Shown here piece by piece: positions 43,128 through 51,068 of a DNA stretch of 64,000 bases. The position numbers and the translations under genes were made by a program. Under the pieces are notes generated by a model. The model searched no databases. It was not told where the DNA came from and saw nothing but the letters and a program-made list of their open reading frames with translations. Source of the DNA: Fimbriimonadaceae bacterium (GTDB lineage: Bacteria; Armatimonadota; Fimbriimonadia; Fimbriimonadales; Fimbriimonadaceae); NCBI GenBank assembly GCA_019454125.1, contig CP075365.1:124001-188000 (forward strand), written 5' to 3'. Within the stretch, counting starts at the first letter, position 1; every line of letters starts with the position of its first letter.

Positions 43128-44392
43128 GCTTCTTCCTTGGGCGGCAGGGGTTCGGTCGCGGCCGGCATGGTCGCGGCCCGTACATGCCGGTCGCCCCAGA
43201 CGGCAAGCGCGGCGGCGGTGATGCCACCTCCCATGACGAGGTACATGCGGACGAGCCCGACCGCCTTCAGCGAGAACCCCGTGAGGGCGGCTCCTACCGG
43301 TTGGACGCCAGCCGAGACCATCGAGGCCACGGAGTTCACGCGCCCGCGGTAGTGGTCTTCGACGACCAGGTTCATATAGGTCGAGAGCGGGATGAAGACG
43401 AAGGGCAGCGCGAGACCCGCCGCCACGTTCATCAGGACGTAGAAAACGTAGTTGGGAACGGCCATGCCGGCGACGGTCGCGCCGAGGACGACGCTGCCCG
43501 CGACAAAGCTCAGCCCCACCCGACGGACCTTCAACCGGTTCACGACCATGCTGCCGACGACCATCGAGAGCATGAACGCGAACTCGATGCCGGCCAAGGT
43601 CGCGAAAGAGCCCCCGAACCACTCCCGGTTCGTTGCGGTGTAGACCACCATGAACCCCGCGATGAAGAGGTTTGTCACGAGGTTCACGGCGAACAGCTTG
43701 CCCAAGACGGGGTGCCGGAAGATCACGTCGAACCCTTCGCGGGCCTGGGCGAGCACTTGGCTCTCGCCGCGCTCTCGCGCGTCGGCCTTGATCGCCGGGA
43801 GCATGCGGATGAACACCCAGGAGAGCAAGAACGTGGCCGCGTTCACGAGGATGGCGATCTGGAAGAACCGGATGGGGTCGAGCCGCTCGATCTGGGCCAG
43901 CAAGAGGACGCTCAGGGCGAGGCCCAATGTCTGCATCAAGCTCTGCGTCGCGGCGGAGAGAGAAGTCGCTTCCAGGAGCCGCTCCGGAGGCACGAGGCGC
44001 GGCACAGCGGCGCCCCGCGCCGGAAAGAAGAACACGTTCACGCAGGAGAGCAGGAACGGGACGAGCACAAGCGTCCACCGCGGCACCTCTGCGGAAACCA
44101 TGAGGAACCCGGCAAAGGCCAGGAGGAGGACGGTGCTCGCCAAATCCGCGAAGAGCATGATGCGGCGCCGGTCCATCCGGTCGGCGGCCACGCCCGCCAA
44201 CGGGCTGAGCAAGAGGAACGGTAGGGCGTTCGCGGAAGCCACGTACCCCACGAAGACCGAATCCCGCGTGATCCGGTCCGCCATAAAGATGAACGTCAGC
44301 CCATAGACGGCGTCGCCCAGTTGCGAAACCGTCTGCCCCAGCCACAGGTTGCGGAAATCGCGGATCTCTAGCGCGCCGAAGCTGGGTCGCAA
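43124..44392 (-). CDS. MFS transporter
   Basis: A 422-residue major facilitator of 12 helices. It starts MRPSFGALEIRDFRNLWLGQTVSQLGDAVYGLTFIF, the usual helix 1 of the DHA/MdrA-like group (NLWLGQ..S..GD). Later GVAADRMDRRRIMLFADL is the helix 2-3 loop motif (G..ADR.DRRR). The loop near 195-225 (ADARERGESQVLAQA) separates the halves. The substrate is unknown; drug or metabolite efflux is usual. TTG start at 44392, six bases after the end of the upstream gene, so it is co-transcribed with the dehydrogenase. Confidence 0.9.
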   Translation of the reverse strand: MRPSFGALEIRDFRNLWLGQTVSQLGDAVYGLTFIFMADRITRDSVFVGYVASANALPFLLLSPLAGVAADRMDRRRIMLFADLASTVLLLAFAGFLMVSAEVPRWTLVLVPFLLSCVNVFFFPARGAAVPRLVPPERLLEATSLSAATQSLMQTLGLALSVLLLAQIERLDPIRFFQIAILVNAATFLLSWVFIRMLPAIKADARERGESQVLAQAREGFDVIFRHPVLGKLFAVNLVTNLFIAGFMVVYTATNREWFGGSFATLAGIEFAFMLSMVVGSMVVNRLKVRRVGLSFVAGSVVLGATVAGMAVPNYVFYVLMNVAAGLALPFVFIPLSTYMNLVVEDHYRGRVNSVASMVSAGVQPVGAALTGFSLKAVGLVRMYLVMGGGITAAALAVWGDRHVRAATMPAATEPLPPKEEA

Positions 44393-44398
44393 GTGGAC

Positions 44399-45442
44399 CT
44401 ACTCTTTCATCGAGAGCACGATCTTGCCCGCGTCCCCGTGCTCCAAGATCTCCATGGCCCTGACGATGTCGGTATACGGCATTTCGTGGGTGACGATGGG
44501 GGAAACGTCCAAGCCCTTCTCGCTGAGAAGCCACGCCATCTGATCCCACGTCTCCCACATTTTTCGTCCGACGATGCCTTGCATGCGGAGCCCCTTGAAG
44601 ACGATGCGGTTGAAGTCCACCGACTTCAACGTGTCCGCATAGACCCCGAGGAGGGAGACGCGCCCCCCGGGGCGGGTGGCCTCGATCGCCAGGTCCAGTG
44701 CGGCAGGCTTGCCGGACATCTCCAGAGTGCCGTCCACCCCACGGGGCTCGTGCCGCGCGAGGATGTCGTAGACGTCGGTCTTGCTCGGGTTCAGGACGAT
44801 ATCGGCGCCGAGCTTCTCGGCCAGCTCGATCCGGTACGGGGCGACCTCGGTCGCATAGACCTTTCGGGCGCCGAGACACTTGCAGATGGCTACCGCGAAG
44901 AGCCCGATCGGCCCCAAGCCGGTGATGAGGATCGCCTTGCCCTCGACTGGCCCGTCCATGACGGTGTGGACGGCGTTGCCGAGCGCGTCTTGCAGGCTCG
45001 CGATGTTCTTCGGCACGACGCTTGGCGTCTTGCGCGCGTTCAGCTCGGGCACGACCGCATACGGGGCGAAGCCACCGTCCACGTCCACACCAAGGATCGA
45101 CGTGGTCGAGGCGACGTGCCCGTTGCCGATGAGGTAGTCCGGGTCGCACGGGTCGACGATGTGCGACTCGCTCGCGACAAAGTCGCCTATCTTCACGTTC
45201 TTGACCCCGTCGCCAAGCTCCACGACGGTGCCGCAGAACTCATGGCCGATGACCCGCGGCGGCTTGATTCGGCCCGCCGCCCAGGCGTCCCACTGGAAAA
45301 TGTGGAGGTCCGTGCCGCAAACGCTGCCGTGCTCCACCCGAATCCTCACATGCCCTGGCCGGATGATGGGCTCCGGAACATCGACAATCTCCAGCCCCCG
45401 ACCCGCTCGCGTCTTTGCGACCGCCTTCACAGCCCGGAGCAT
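44399..45442 (-). CDS. Zinc-type dehydrogenase of threonine 3-dehydrogenase family, structural-zinc site lost
   Basis: A 347-residue medium-chain dehydrogenase most like L-threonine 3-dehydrogenase: GSVCGTDLHIFQWDAWAAGRIKPPRVIGHEFCG with catalytic Cys42, His67, Glu68; NAD-binding GLGPIGLFAVAICKCLGA. The structural zinc lobe, four Cys at 97, 100, 103 and 111 in this numbering in Tdh, is replaced by Asp97, Asp100, Tyr103 and Ala111; Cys99 is not in a conserved place. The catalytic zinc site is intact. Threonine oxidation is thus only likely by similarity. A much longer open frame upstream is antisense noise; ATG 45442 is the start. Likely operon with the MFS gene. Confidence 0.85.
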   Translation of the reverse strand: MLRAVKAVAKTRAGRGLEIVDVPEPIIRPGHVRIRVEHGSVCGTDLHIFQWDAWAAGRIKPPRVIGHEFCGTVVELGDGVKNVKIGDFVASESHIVDPCDPDYLIGNGHVASTTSILGVDVDGGFAPYAVVPELNARKTPSVVPKNIASLQDALGNAVHTVMDGPVEGKAILITGLGPIGLFAVAICKCLGARKVYATEVAPYRIELAEKLGADIVLNPSKTDVYDILARHEPRGVDGTLEMSGKPAALDLAIEATRPGGRVSLLGVYADTLKSVDFNRIVFKGLRMQGIVGRKMWETWDQMAWLLSEKGLDVSPIVTHEMPYTDIVRAMEILEHGDAGKIVLSMKE

Positions 45443-45486
45443 ACCGACCAGGAGCCGCGCGAAAGTGCCAGGCAGAGACGCATGGC

Positions 45487-46809
45487 TCAGGCCCTCACCG
45501 ATATGAACGGCGAAGCGTCGCCCACAAGTTCGCCTTCGAGCATGAGGCCCTCCTGCCGCTCCAGCCGGACCCACTGGCAGGTGCCCCGCACTTCGGGCGG
45601 ACCCGCGAACTGGACGGAGAGATAGTTGTCCGAAAGCCCTTCGAGCAGGCCGTTGCGAGGCGTCTTGCCTTCCACCAGGACGCGCACCTTTTGGCCCAAG
45701 AACCGGGCGACGTGGGCGCGGCCGGATTCCGCCACCACTTCGGCCAACGCGAGCGAACGGCGGTGCTTCTCGTTCGGATCGACGGGGTCGCCCCAGGCGT
45801 CGGCCGGAGTCCCCGGTCGGGGGCTGAACCGGAAGACGTGCGCCTTGTAGTACCCCGCCCGGCGCACGGTCTCCAAACTGTTCGCAAAGCGCTCGGCGGT
45901 CTCGGTCGGGAAGCCCACCATGACGTCCGTCGTGAGCGTCACGCCAGGGACCGTGCGTCTCAGATCGTCGCAGAGCGCCAAATACTCGTCCTTGTCGTAC
46001 CGCCGGTTCATGTCCCGCAGGACGTCGGAATCGCCGCACTGAAGCGGGATGTGAAAGTGGGGGCAGACCACGCCTGCCTTTGCCAGGTCGATGATCGGGG
46101 GCGTGACCTGGTGCATCTCGATGCTGCTGATGCGCAGGCGGTCCAGGCCGGAGCGCTCGGCTAGGATTTGGACAAGCTCGTCGAAGCACGGCCCGCCACT
46201 CCCCGATTCCGGGCCATAGGCGCCGATCAGGACCCCCGTGAGCACGGCCTCTCGATAGCCCAGGTCCACCAGCCGGCGCGCCTCGTCCAGCACCTCTCGC
46301 CAGGGCCGCGAGACCAATCCAGGCCGCGTGAAGGGGATGGAACAGTAACTGCAGAGCACGTCGCAGCCGTCCTGCACCTTCAACGTGGCGCGGGTCCGCC
46401 GCTTTGCGCGACCGTCCGCCGCGGGGGTCTCAGCCTGTCGGTTGGCCCGGGCCGCCTCGGCCAGGAGCGGGAACCGGGTGAGAACGTGCTCCACCGCCTG
46501 TAGCTTTTCGGGGTTGGGGACGACGAGGTCGGCGTCGAGCGTGGCCCGCCCCTCGTTCAAATCCATTTGCGCGGCGCAACCGGTGGCGACGACCTTCGCG
46601 TCCGGGTTCAGCCGGCGGGCGCGCCGCACGGTGTTGCGGCTCTTCGCTTCGGCCTGGCCGGTGACGCTGCAGGTATTGATCACATAGACGTCCGCCTCCT
46701 GGTCGAAGGCGACCACGTCAAAGCCCGCCTCCAAGAAGGAGTCAAGGATTCGTTGCGTCTCGTACTGGTTGACCTTGCAGCCCAGCGTCGTGAAAGCCGC
46801 GCGCGGCAC
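45487..46809 (-). CDS. mtaB: tRNA t6A37 methylthiotransferase MtaB
   Basis: Radical SAM enzyme converting t6A37 to ms2t6A37. N-terminal MTTase domain cysteines: LGCKVNQYE, NTCSVTGQAEAKSRN and ATGCAAQ. Radical SAM triad CDVLCSYCSIPF with PGLVSRP following; TGVLIGAYG, RISSIEMHQV, FHIPLQCGDSDVLRDMNRRY and TTDVMVGFPTET are MtaB/MiaB family phrases; a C-terminal TRAM domain (from about residue 370). I choose GTG 46809 (VPRAAFTTLGC); longer reading is upstream noise. It is divergent from lpxK by 65 bases. Its substrate is made by Sua5 elsewhere in this window. Confidence 0.95.
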   Translation of the reverse strand: MPRAAFTTLGCKVNQYETQRILDSFLEAGFDVVAFDQEADVYVINTCSVTGQAEAKSRNTVRRARRLNPDAKVVATGCAAQMDLNEGRATLDADLVVPNPEKLQAVEHVLTRFPLLAEAARANRQAETPAADGRAKRRTRATLKVQDGCDVLCSYCSIPFTRPGLVSRPWREVLDEARRLVDLGYREAVLTGVLIGAYGPESGSGGPCFDELVQILAERSGLDRLRISSIEMHQVTPPIIDLAKAGVVCPHFHIPLQCGDSDVLRDMNRRYDKDEYLALCDDLRRTVPGVTLTTDVMVGFPTETAERFANSLETVRRAGYYKAHVFRFSPRPGTPADAWGDPVDPNEKHRRSLALAEVVAESGRAHVARFLGQKVRVLVEGKTPRNGLLEGLSDNYLSVQFAGPPEVRGTCQWVRLERQEGLMLEGELVGDASPFISVRA

Positions 46810-46874
46810 ACGGCTATTGTACGGCACGGGCCCGGCGAGTCTGGCCCGGCCCCGAAGGGCCACAATCCAGGCAC

Positions 46875-47834
46875 GTGCGGATCGACATGGAGTCGACCTG
46901 GGCTCCTGGCAGCCCGGCCCCCTATTTACTCTCGCCCTTGGCGCTTCTCTACGCCCTGGGATGGTGGTCGTATGAAGGGCTCTACGCCCTTGGGCTGAAG
47001 AAGCCCTTCGAGCCTCACCGGCCCGTCGTCAGTGTCGGGAACCTCCTCGTCGGCGGTTCTGGCAAGACGCCGCTGACCCTCTTCGTGTCCAGCGTGCTGA
47101 CCCGGTTGGGCAAGGCCCCCGTCCTTTCGCTCAGCGGCTATGGGGCGGCCCGGGCGAAATCGGCCTCGATCGCCCCGGAAGGCCCCCTCGACCCCGCCGA
47201 ATGGGGGGACGAGCCCACGATGGTCAGGTGGCTCCGGCCCGAGCTGCCGCTGGTGGTGGGGCGCGACCGCGTGCAAGCCGCGCGGCTGGTCCATGAGCGA
47301 TGGCCCGACCGGTCGATGCTCATGGACGACGGCTTCCAGCACCTGCGCCTGCGCCAGCACGTGCCCATCGTCATCGACGCCCGCGCCCCAAACCGGTTCT
47401 GCCTGCCCGCCGGGCCCTACCGTGAACCGCGCTGGACCGGCCTCAAACGGGCGCGGCTCGTCCTCCCTTCGAAGGATATGGCCTTGCGCCTGAGACCTGT
47501 TTGGCTGAGCCCGGAGGGAGAGGCGGTCGCGGGGCCGAAGGGCGACGCCCAGGCCGTCTGCGCTTTGGCCAGGCCCTATCGCCTTGTGAGCAACCTGGAG
47601 GCCCAGGGGATCAAGGTCAGGCGGGCGACCTTCCGCCCGGACCACGACCCCTTGACAGCACCGGGGCTACTCGAATCCTTCGACCCGAACCTTCCGACCG
47701 TGGTCACCGCGAAAGATTGGGTCAAACTTCGGGAGCGGCCCGATGTGGAACGGCTTGACGTGCGGGTGGCGCATTACGAACTCATGGTCGAGCCAGAGGC
47801 GGCATTCTTGGACTGGTTAGGTGGAACTCTCTAG
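46875..47834 (+). CDS. lpxK: Tetraacyldisaccharide 4'-kinase LpxK
   Basis: Phosphorylates the 4' position of lipid A precursor at the inner membrane. 319 residues. N-terminal hydrophobic segment (YLLSPLALLYALGWWSYEGLYALGL), nucleotide motif VVSVGNLLVGGSGKTPLTLF, then GYGA, DEPTMVRW, VVGRDRVQAA and the family marker LMDDGFQHLRLRQ. C-terminal VTAKDWVKL matches TxKD. First of a five-gene LPS operon; each gene overlaps the next. Start is GTG 46875, with ATG 46887 as an option. Confidence 0.92.
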   Translation: MRIDMESTWAPGSPAPYLLSPLALLYALGWWSYEGLYALGLKKPFEPHRPVVSVGNLLVGGSGKTPLTLFVSSVLTRLGKAPVLSLSGYGAARAKSASIAPEGPLDPAEWGDEPTMVRWLRPELPLVVGRDRVQAARLVHERWPDRSMLMDDGFQHLRLRQHVPIVIDARAPNRFCLPAGPYREPRWTGLKRARLVLPSKDMALRLRPVWLSPEGEAVAGPKGDAQAVCALARPYRLVSNLEAQGIKVRRATFRPDHDPLTAPGLLESFDPNLPTVVTAKDWVKLRERPDVERLDVRVAHYELMVEPEAAFLDWLGGTL

Positions 47835-48747
47835 CGAATTCAGGCGGCGACGGAAACGGCTCCGCAGGCGCGCGGTCGGGGTCGTGGCGAGCGGTTCGCT
47901 CTCGACCCTTCAGCGATGGCTCGCCGGGAAGCCACCGGAGAAGGTGGACGAGATCGGCGCCCGGTTTGGCCGCTTGATTCACCGTGTGGTTAAAAAGCGG
48001 CGGGAGCGGGCGCTCTCGAACCTGGAGCTCGTCTTCCCTGAGATGCCCGTCTCCGAGCGGGAAGCGCTTGCCCTGCGGGTCTTCGAGCACTTCGGCCGCG
48101 TCTCGGCCGAGTTCCTTGCGCACGCCTCGTTGGAGCCGGAGAGGGTGATCGCGACGACAGATGCCACAGGAATGGAGTATGTCGATGAGGCCCTTAAGCT
48201 TGGCCGTGGCGCCCTCCTGTTGACCGGCCACTTCGGCAACTGGGAGCGCGGGTCCGCATACCTTTCCAGCCTCGGGTACCGCATTAACGTCGTGATCCGG
48301 TCCGCGAACGACGACGGAGTCGACCAATTGGTGAACAGGCTCCGCGGAAAGGGCGGCGCGGGCATCATCCCTCGCGGAAACGCGGCGAAACTGATCTTCC
48401 AGAAGCTGCGTGCGAACGAGCTTGTCGCCATCCTCCCAGACCAAAACGCCGAGGACGCGTTCATCCCCTTCTTCGGCCATCCGGCCGGGACGAACCTGGG
48501 ACCGGGGGTGATCCACGAGCGGACCGGCGCGCCCGTGATCCCGTCAAGCTGCCTCTATGTCGGCGCTGGCCGGTGCAGCCTCACCGTCGGCGCTCCGCTG
48601 GTCGCCCTTCCCGGCTACGAGACCAAAGGCGAGGGACTCATGCGGGCCTTTCACACGTTCTTAGAGTCAGTGATCTCGCAGAACCCCGAGCAATGGCTGT
48701 GGTTCCACGACCGGTGGCGCCGCGCGCGCGAGGCCGGGCTCCTATGA
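47821..48747 (+). CDS. Lipid A biosynthesis (LpxL/HtrB-type) acyltransferase
   Basis: A 308-residue lysophospholipid acyltransferase. The acyltransferase motif is present as LLTGHFGNWERG (HxxxxE), with preceding basic N-terminus (FRRRRKRLRRR) and later VAILPDQNAED, PVIPSSCLYVG. It would transfer a secondary acyl chain to Kdo-lipid A. Lack of a strong membrane helix differs from LpxL of enterobacteria. GTG start at 47821 is 14 bases inside the lpxK end. Whether Kdo is present in this LPS cannot be told from this window. Confidence 0.85.
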   Translation: MELSSEFRRRRKRLRRRAVGVVASGSLSTLQRWLAGKPPEKVDEIGARFGRLIHRVVKKRRERALSNLELVFPEMPVSEREALALRVFEHFGRVSAEFLAHASLEPERVIATTDATGMEYVDEALKLGRGALLLTGHFGNWERGSAYLSSLGYRINVVIRSANDDGVDQLVNRLRGKGGAGIIPRGNAAKLIFQKLRANELVAILPDQNAEDAFIPFFGHPAGTNLGPGVIHERTGAPVIPSSCLYVGAGRCSLTVGAPLVALPGYETKGEGLMRAFHTFLESVISQNPEQWLWFHDRWRRAREAGLL

Positions 48748-49685
48748 AGGTGCTCGTCGCTCGGTTCTCCGCCATAGGGGACTGCGTGATGACGGCTTGG
48801 GCCGTCACCGCCCTGCGCCAAGCCCTGCCCGAAGCGAGGATCGTCTGGGCGGCCCAACAGCGTTGCGCCCCCGTGATCGATACCGACCATTTGGTCGATT
48901 TCACCCACATCTTTCGGCGGGAAGCCTGGAAGAAGGAGCGGTGGTCGCTGCGAAACTGGCGCGAAGCGACCGCGACCTACTTAGGGTTGCGCAAGGAGAA
49001 GTTCGACGTCGGGCTCGATTTCCAGGGCCATAGTAAGACCGCGCTCTGTCTCGCCCTCAGCGGGGCGAAGCGGAAACTGGGCTCCCGCGCGACAGACGCC
49101 CTTGCCGAAAAGCTCCTTCAAATCGTCGTCCCCCCGGGCCGGCGCCACGAAGTGGAAACCGCCCACCTTTTGGTCAACCAAGTGGCAGAAACGACCCTTC
49201 CAGTGCGTCCCCTAATGCCAAAGCCGCAGCCCTTTCCCTGGACCGGGGATAGACCTCTGGTGACGGTGCAGACCGGCGCGGGCGAAGACCAGAAGCTTTA
49301 CCCCGCCACGGCTTGGGAAGAGGTCGTGCGCACACTTGTTGCACGGCGATTCCATGTCGCGGTGATCGGTGCCCCGAGCGACCCGCGCCTGAACGTGGAG
49401 GGCGCGACCGACCTGGTCGGCCGCCTCAGCCTGAAGGAGGCCATGGGAGCGGTCGCCGCCAGCGACCTTCACCTTGCCGCAGACACGGGCACCGGGCACA
49501 TCGCCGCTGCTTACGGGGTGCCCGTCGTGAGCGTCTTCGGACCCAACCCGGCCTGGCGGTTCCGGCCCTATTCCGACCGAGCGCGGGTGCTGGAAGAGGG
49601 AGGGAATCCTGCCGCCGTCGCCTCCTCGCGGGTCGTCGAGGCGGCGTGCGAGCTCTTGGAGGCGCGGCTTGCGCGTCCTCGTTAG
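48744..49685 (+). CDS. Glycosyltransferase family 9 (heptosyltransferase-like)
   Basis: A 313-residue GT9 enzyme: MKVLVARFSAIGDCVMTAWAVTALRQALPEA at the N-terminus, LDFQGHSKTALCLALSGAKRKLG in the middle, and the sugar-nucleotide site AASDLHLAADTGTGHIAAAYGVPVVSVFGP near residue 255. Transfers heptose or another sugar to the LPS inner core at the cytoplasmic face of the inner membrane. ATGA overlap with the acyltransferase. It is paralogous to the following gene. Confidence 0.9.
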   Translation: MKVLVARFSAIGDCVMTAWAVTALRQALPEARIVWAAQQRCAPVIDTDHLVDFTHIFRREAWKKERWSLRNWREATATYLGLRKEKFDVGLDFQGHSKTALCLALSGAKRKLGSRATDALAEKLLQIVVPPGRRHEVETAHLLVNQVAETTLPVRPLMPKPQPFPWTGDRPLVTVQTGAGEDQKLYPATAWEEVVRTLVARRFHVAVIGAPSDPRLNVEGATDLVGRLSLKEAMGAVAASDLHLAADTGTGHIAAAYGVPVVSVFGPNPAWRFRPYSDRARVLEEGGNPAAVASSRVVEAACELLEARLARPR

Positions 49686-50616
49686 CCGCCTGTCCGCGCT
49701 AGGCGACGTCGTCTGCACGCTCCCCGTGGCCCACACTCTAAAGGCGGGGAAGGAGCCCTGCGAGGTCGTGTGGGTCTGTGACCGGCGGTTCTCCGCGATC
49801 CCAAAGCTCTGCGGCAGCATTGACCAAGTGGTTGAAGTGTCGAAGGACGTCCGTGAGGTCTGGCGCAAGGTTCGGGCCCTTGGCCGGTTTGACTATGCCC
49901 TCGACGTCCAGGGCCTGCTTAAGTCGGCTGCGGTGGTGGCGTTCGCCCAGGCAAAGCACCGGCTCGGCTATCACTGGCAGCGTGAGGGGAGCAGCCTCTT
50001 CAGCAAGGCCGTCGCTCCCGACCCTTCCTCACACCACGTGGTGGACCAATACGTGGACGTGGCGCGCGCGGCAGGAGGTTATGCCGACCGTGCCGTCTTC
50101 GACCTCGCTCCGGATTCAGGGGACGTCGCCAACGTTCGGGAAAAACTTGACTCAGCGGGGCGCCGCGCCCGCACTCCCCTCGTCCTGGTGAATGCAGGGG
50201 CGGGTTGGGCCACCAAAAGGTGGGATCCCGCGAAGTTCGCGCAAGTCGCGGAGTCCTGCACAAGGGCCGGGTGCGACGTCGCCTTCCTCGGGGCCCCGGG
50301 CGACCGCCCCATCTTCGAAGAGGTTCGGGCCAGAACGTCAACTCCCGTCCTCGATATGGTGGGTAAGACGAACATTGCCGAGCTCGTCGCGCTCGTCTCA
50401 CTCGCCGACGTCCACCTGGGGGGCGATACGGGAAGCACCCATATCGCGGCCGCGCTCGGGGTCAAGGCGGTCGGCATCTACTTGGTGACGGATCCCGTCC
50501 GGTCCTGCCCTTACGGGCAGATCCAAAGGTGCTTCGCGGGCAACCCCGAAGCAGACGAGGTCGTGCGAATGGTCCAGACTTGCCTGGAATTGGAGCCATG
50601 CCCCTCGCAACTTTAG
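49669..50616 (+). CDS. Glycosyltransferase family 9 (heptosyltransferase-like), second copy
   Basis: A 315-residue GT9 enzyme resembling the previous one: MRVLVSRLSALGDVVCTLPVAHTLKAGK, DVQGLLKSAAVVAFAQAKHRLGY, VLVNAGAGWATKRWDPAKFAQVA and VSLADVHLGGDTGSTHIAAALGVKAVGIYL. The start is TTG 49669, overlapping the previous gene by 17 bases. Two such enzymes in a row fit heptosyltransferases I and II of the LPS core, but order and acceptor are inferred from context. Confidence 0.88.
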   Translation: MRVLVSRLSALGDVVCTLPVAHTLKAGKEPCEVVWVCDRRFSAIPKLCGSIDQVVEVSKDVREVWRKVRALGRFDYALDVQGLLKSAAVVAFAQAKHRLGYHWQREGSSLFSKAVAPDPSSHHVVDQYVDVARAAGGYADRAVFDLAPDSGDVANVREKLDSAGRRARTPLVLVNAGAGWATKRWDPAKFAQVAESCTRAGCDVAFLGAPGDRPIFEEVRARTSTPVLDMVGKTNIAELVALVSLADVHLGGDTGSTHIAAALGVKAVGIYLVTDPVRSCPYGQIQRCFAGNPEADEVVRMVQTCLELEPCPSQL

Positions 50617-51068
50617 AGCAGGTCGAGAGCCTCAGGGCGGGCCGCCGCCTGGTCTTTACAAACGGCGTCTTCGACATTCTCCACGCGGGACACGTGGACT
50701 ACCTTGAGGCCGCACGGGCACTCGGAGACCTCCTTGTCGTGGCGATCAACAGCGACGACAGCGTGAGAAGACTGGGCAAGGGGGCAAACCGCCCGATCAA
50801 CCCTTTGGTCGACCGCGCTCGAGTTGTCGCCGCCCTACGTGCGGTGGACGCGGTGGTCTCCTTCGACGACGACACTCCCGAACAGATCATCGCGCAAATC
50901 CAACCGGACGTCCACGTGAAGGGGGGCGACTACCGTGAAGAAGACCTGCCCGAGGCCCGCATCGTCCGCGCCTATGGCGGCGAGGTCGTCATCCTTCCGT
51001 TCCTTCCCAACCGCTCGACCACGGCGATCCTTGAGCGACTTAGCCAGAGCCGCGAAGCTGAGGACTGA
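50598..51068 (+). CDS. rfaE2: D-glycero-beta-D-manno-heptose 1-phosphate adenylyltransferase
   Basis: Stand-alone adenylyltransferase domain of RfaE/HldE, 156 residues. It makes ADP-heptose for the GT9 enzymes encoded before it. Motifs: LVFTNGVFDILHAGHVDYLEAA (HxGH nucleotide site), LVVAINSDDSVRRLGKG, ADVVISFDDDTPEQ-type VVSFDDDTPEQIIAQIQPDVHVKGGDYRE and FLPNRSTTAILER (S/T-T loop). The kinase half of HldE is absent and should be elsewhere. ATG 50598 overlaps the previous gene by 19 bases; a longer open frame only shadows that gene. Ends 29 bases into the convergent gene. Confidence 0.93.
   Translation: MPLATLEQVESLRAGRRLVFTNGVFDILHAGHVDYLEAARALGDLLVVAINSDDSVRRLGKGANRPINPLVDRARVVAALRAVDAVVSFDDDTPEQIIAQIQPDVHVKGGDYREEDLPEARIVRAYGGEVVILPFLPNRSTTAILERLSQSREAED

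Noticed and set aside
45443-46189. Upstream extension of the dehydrogenase
   Set aside because: Antisense-like shadow of mtaB; dehydrogenase homology starts at 45442.
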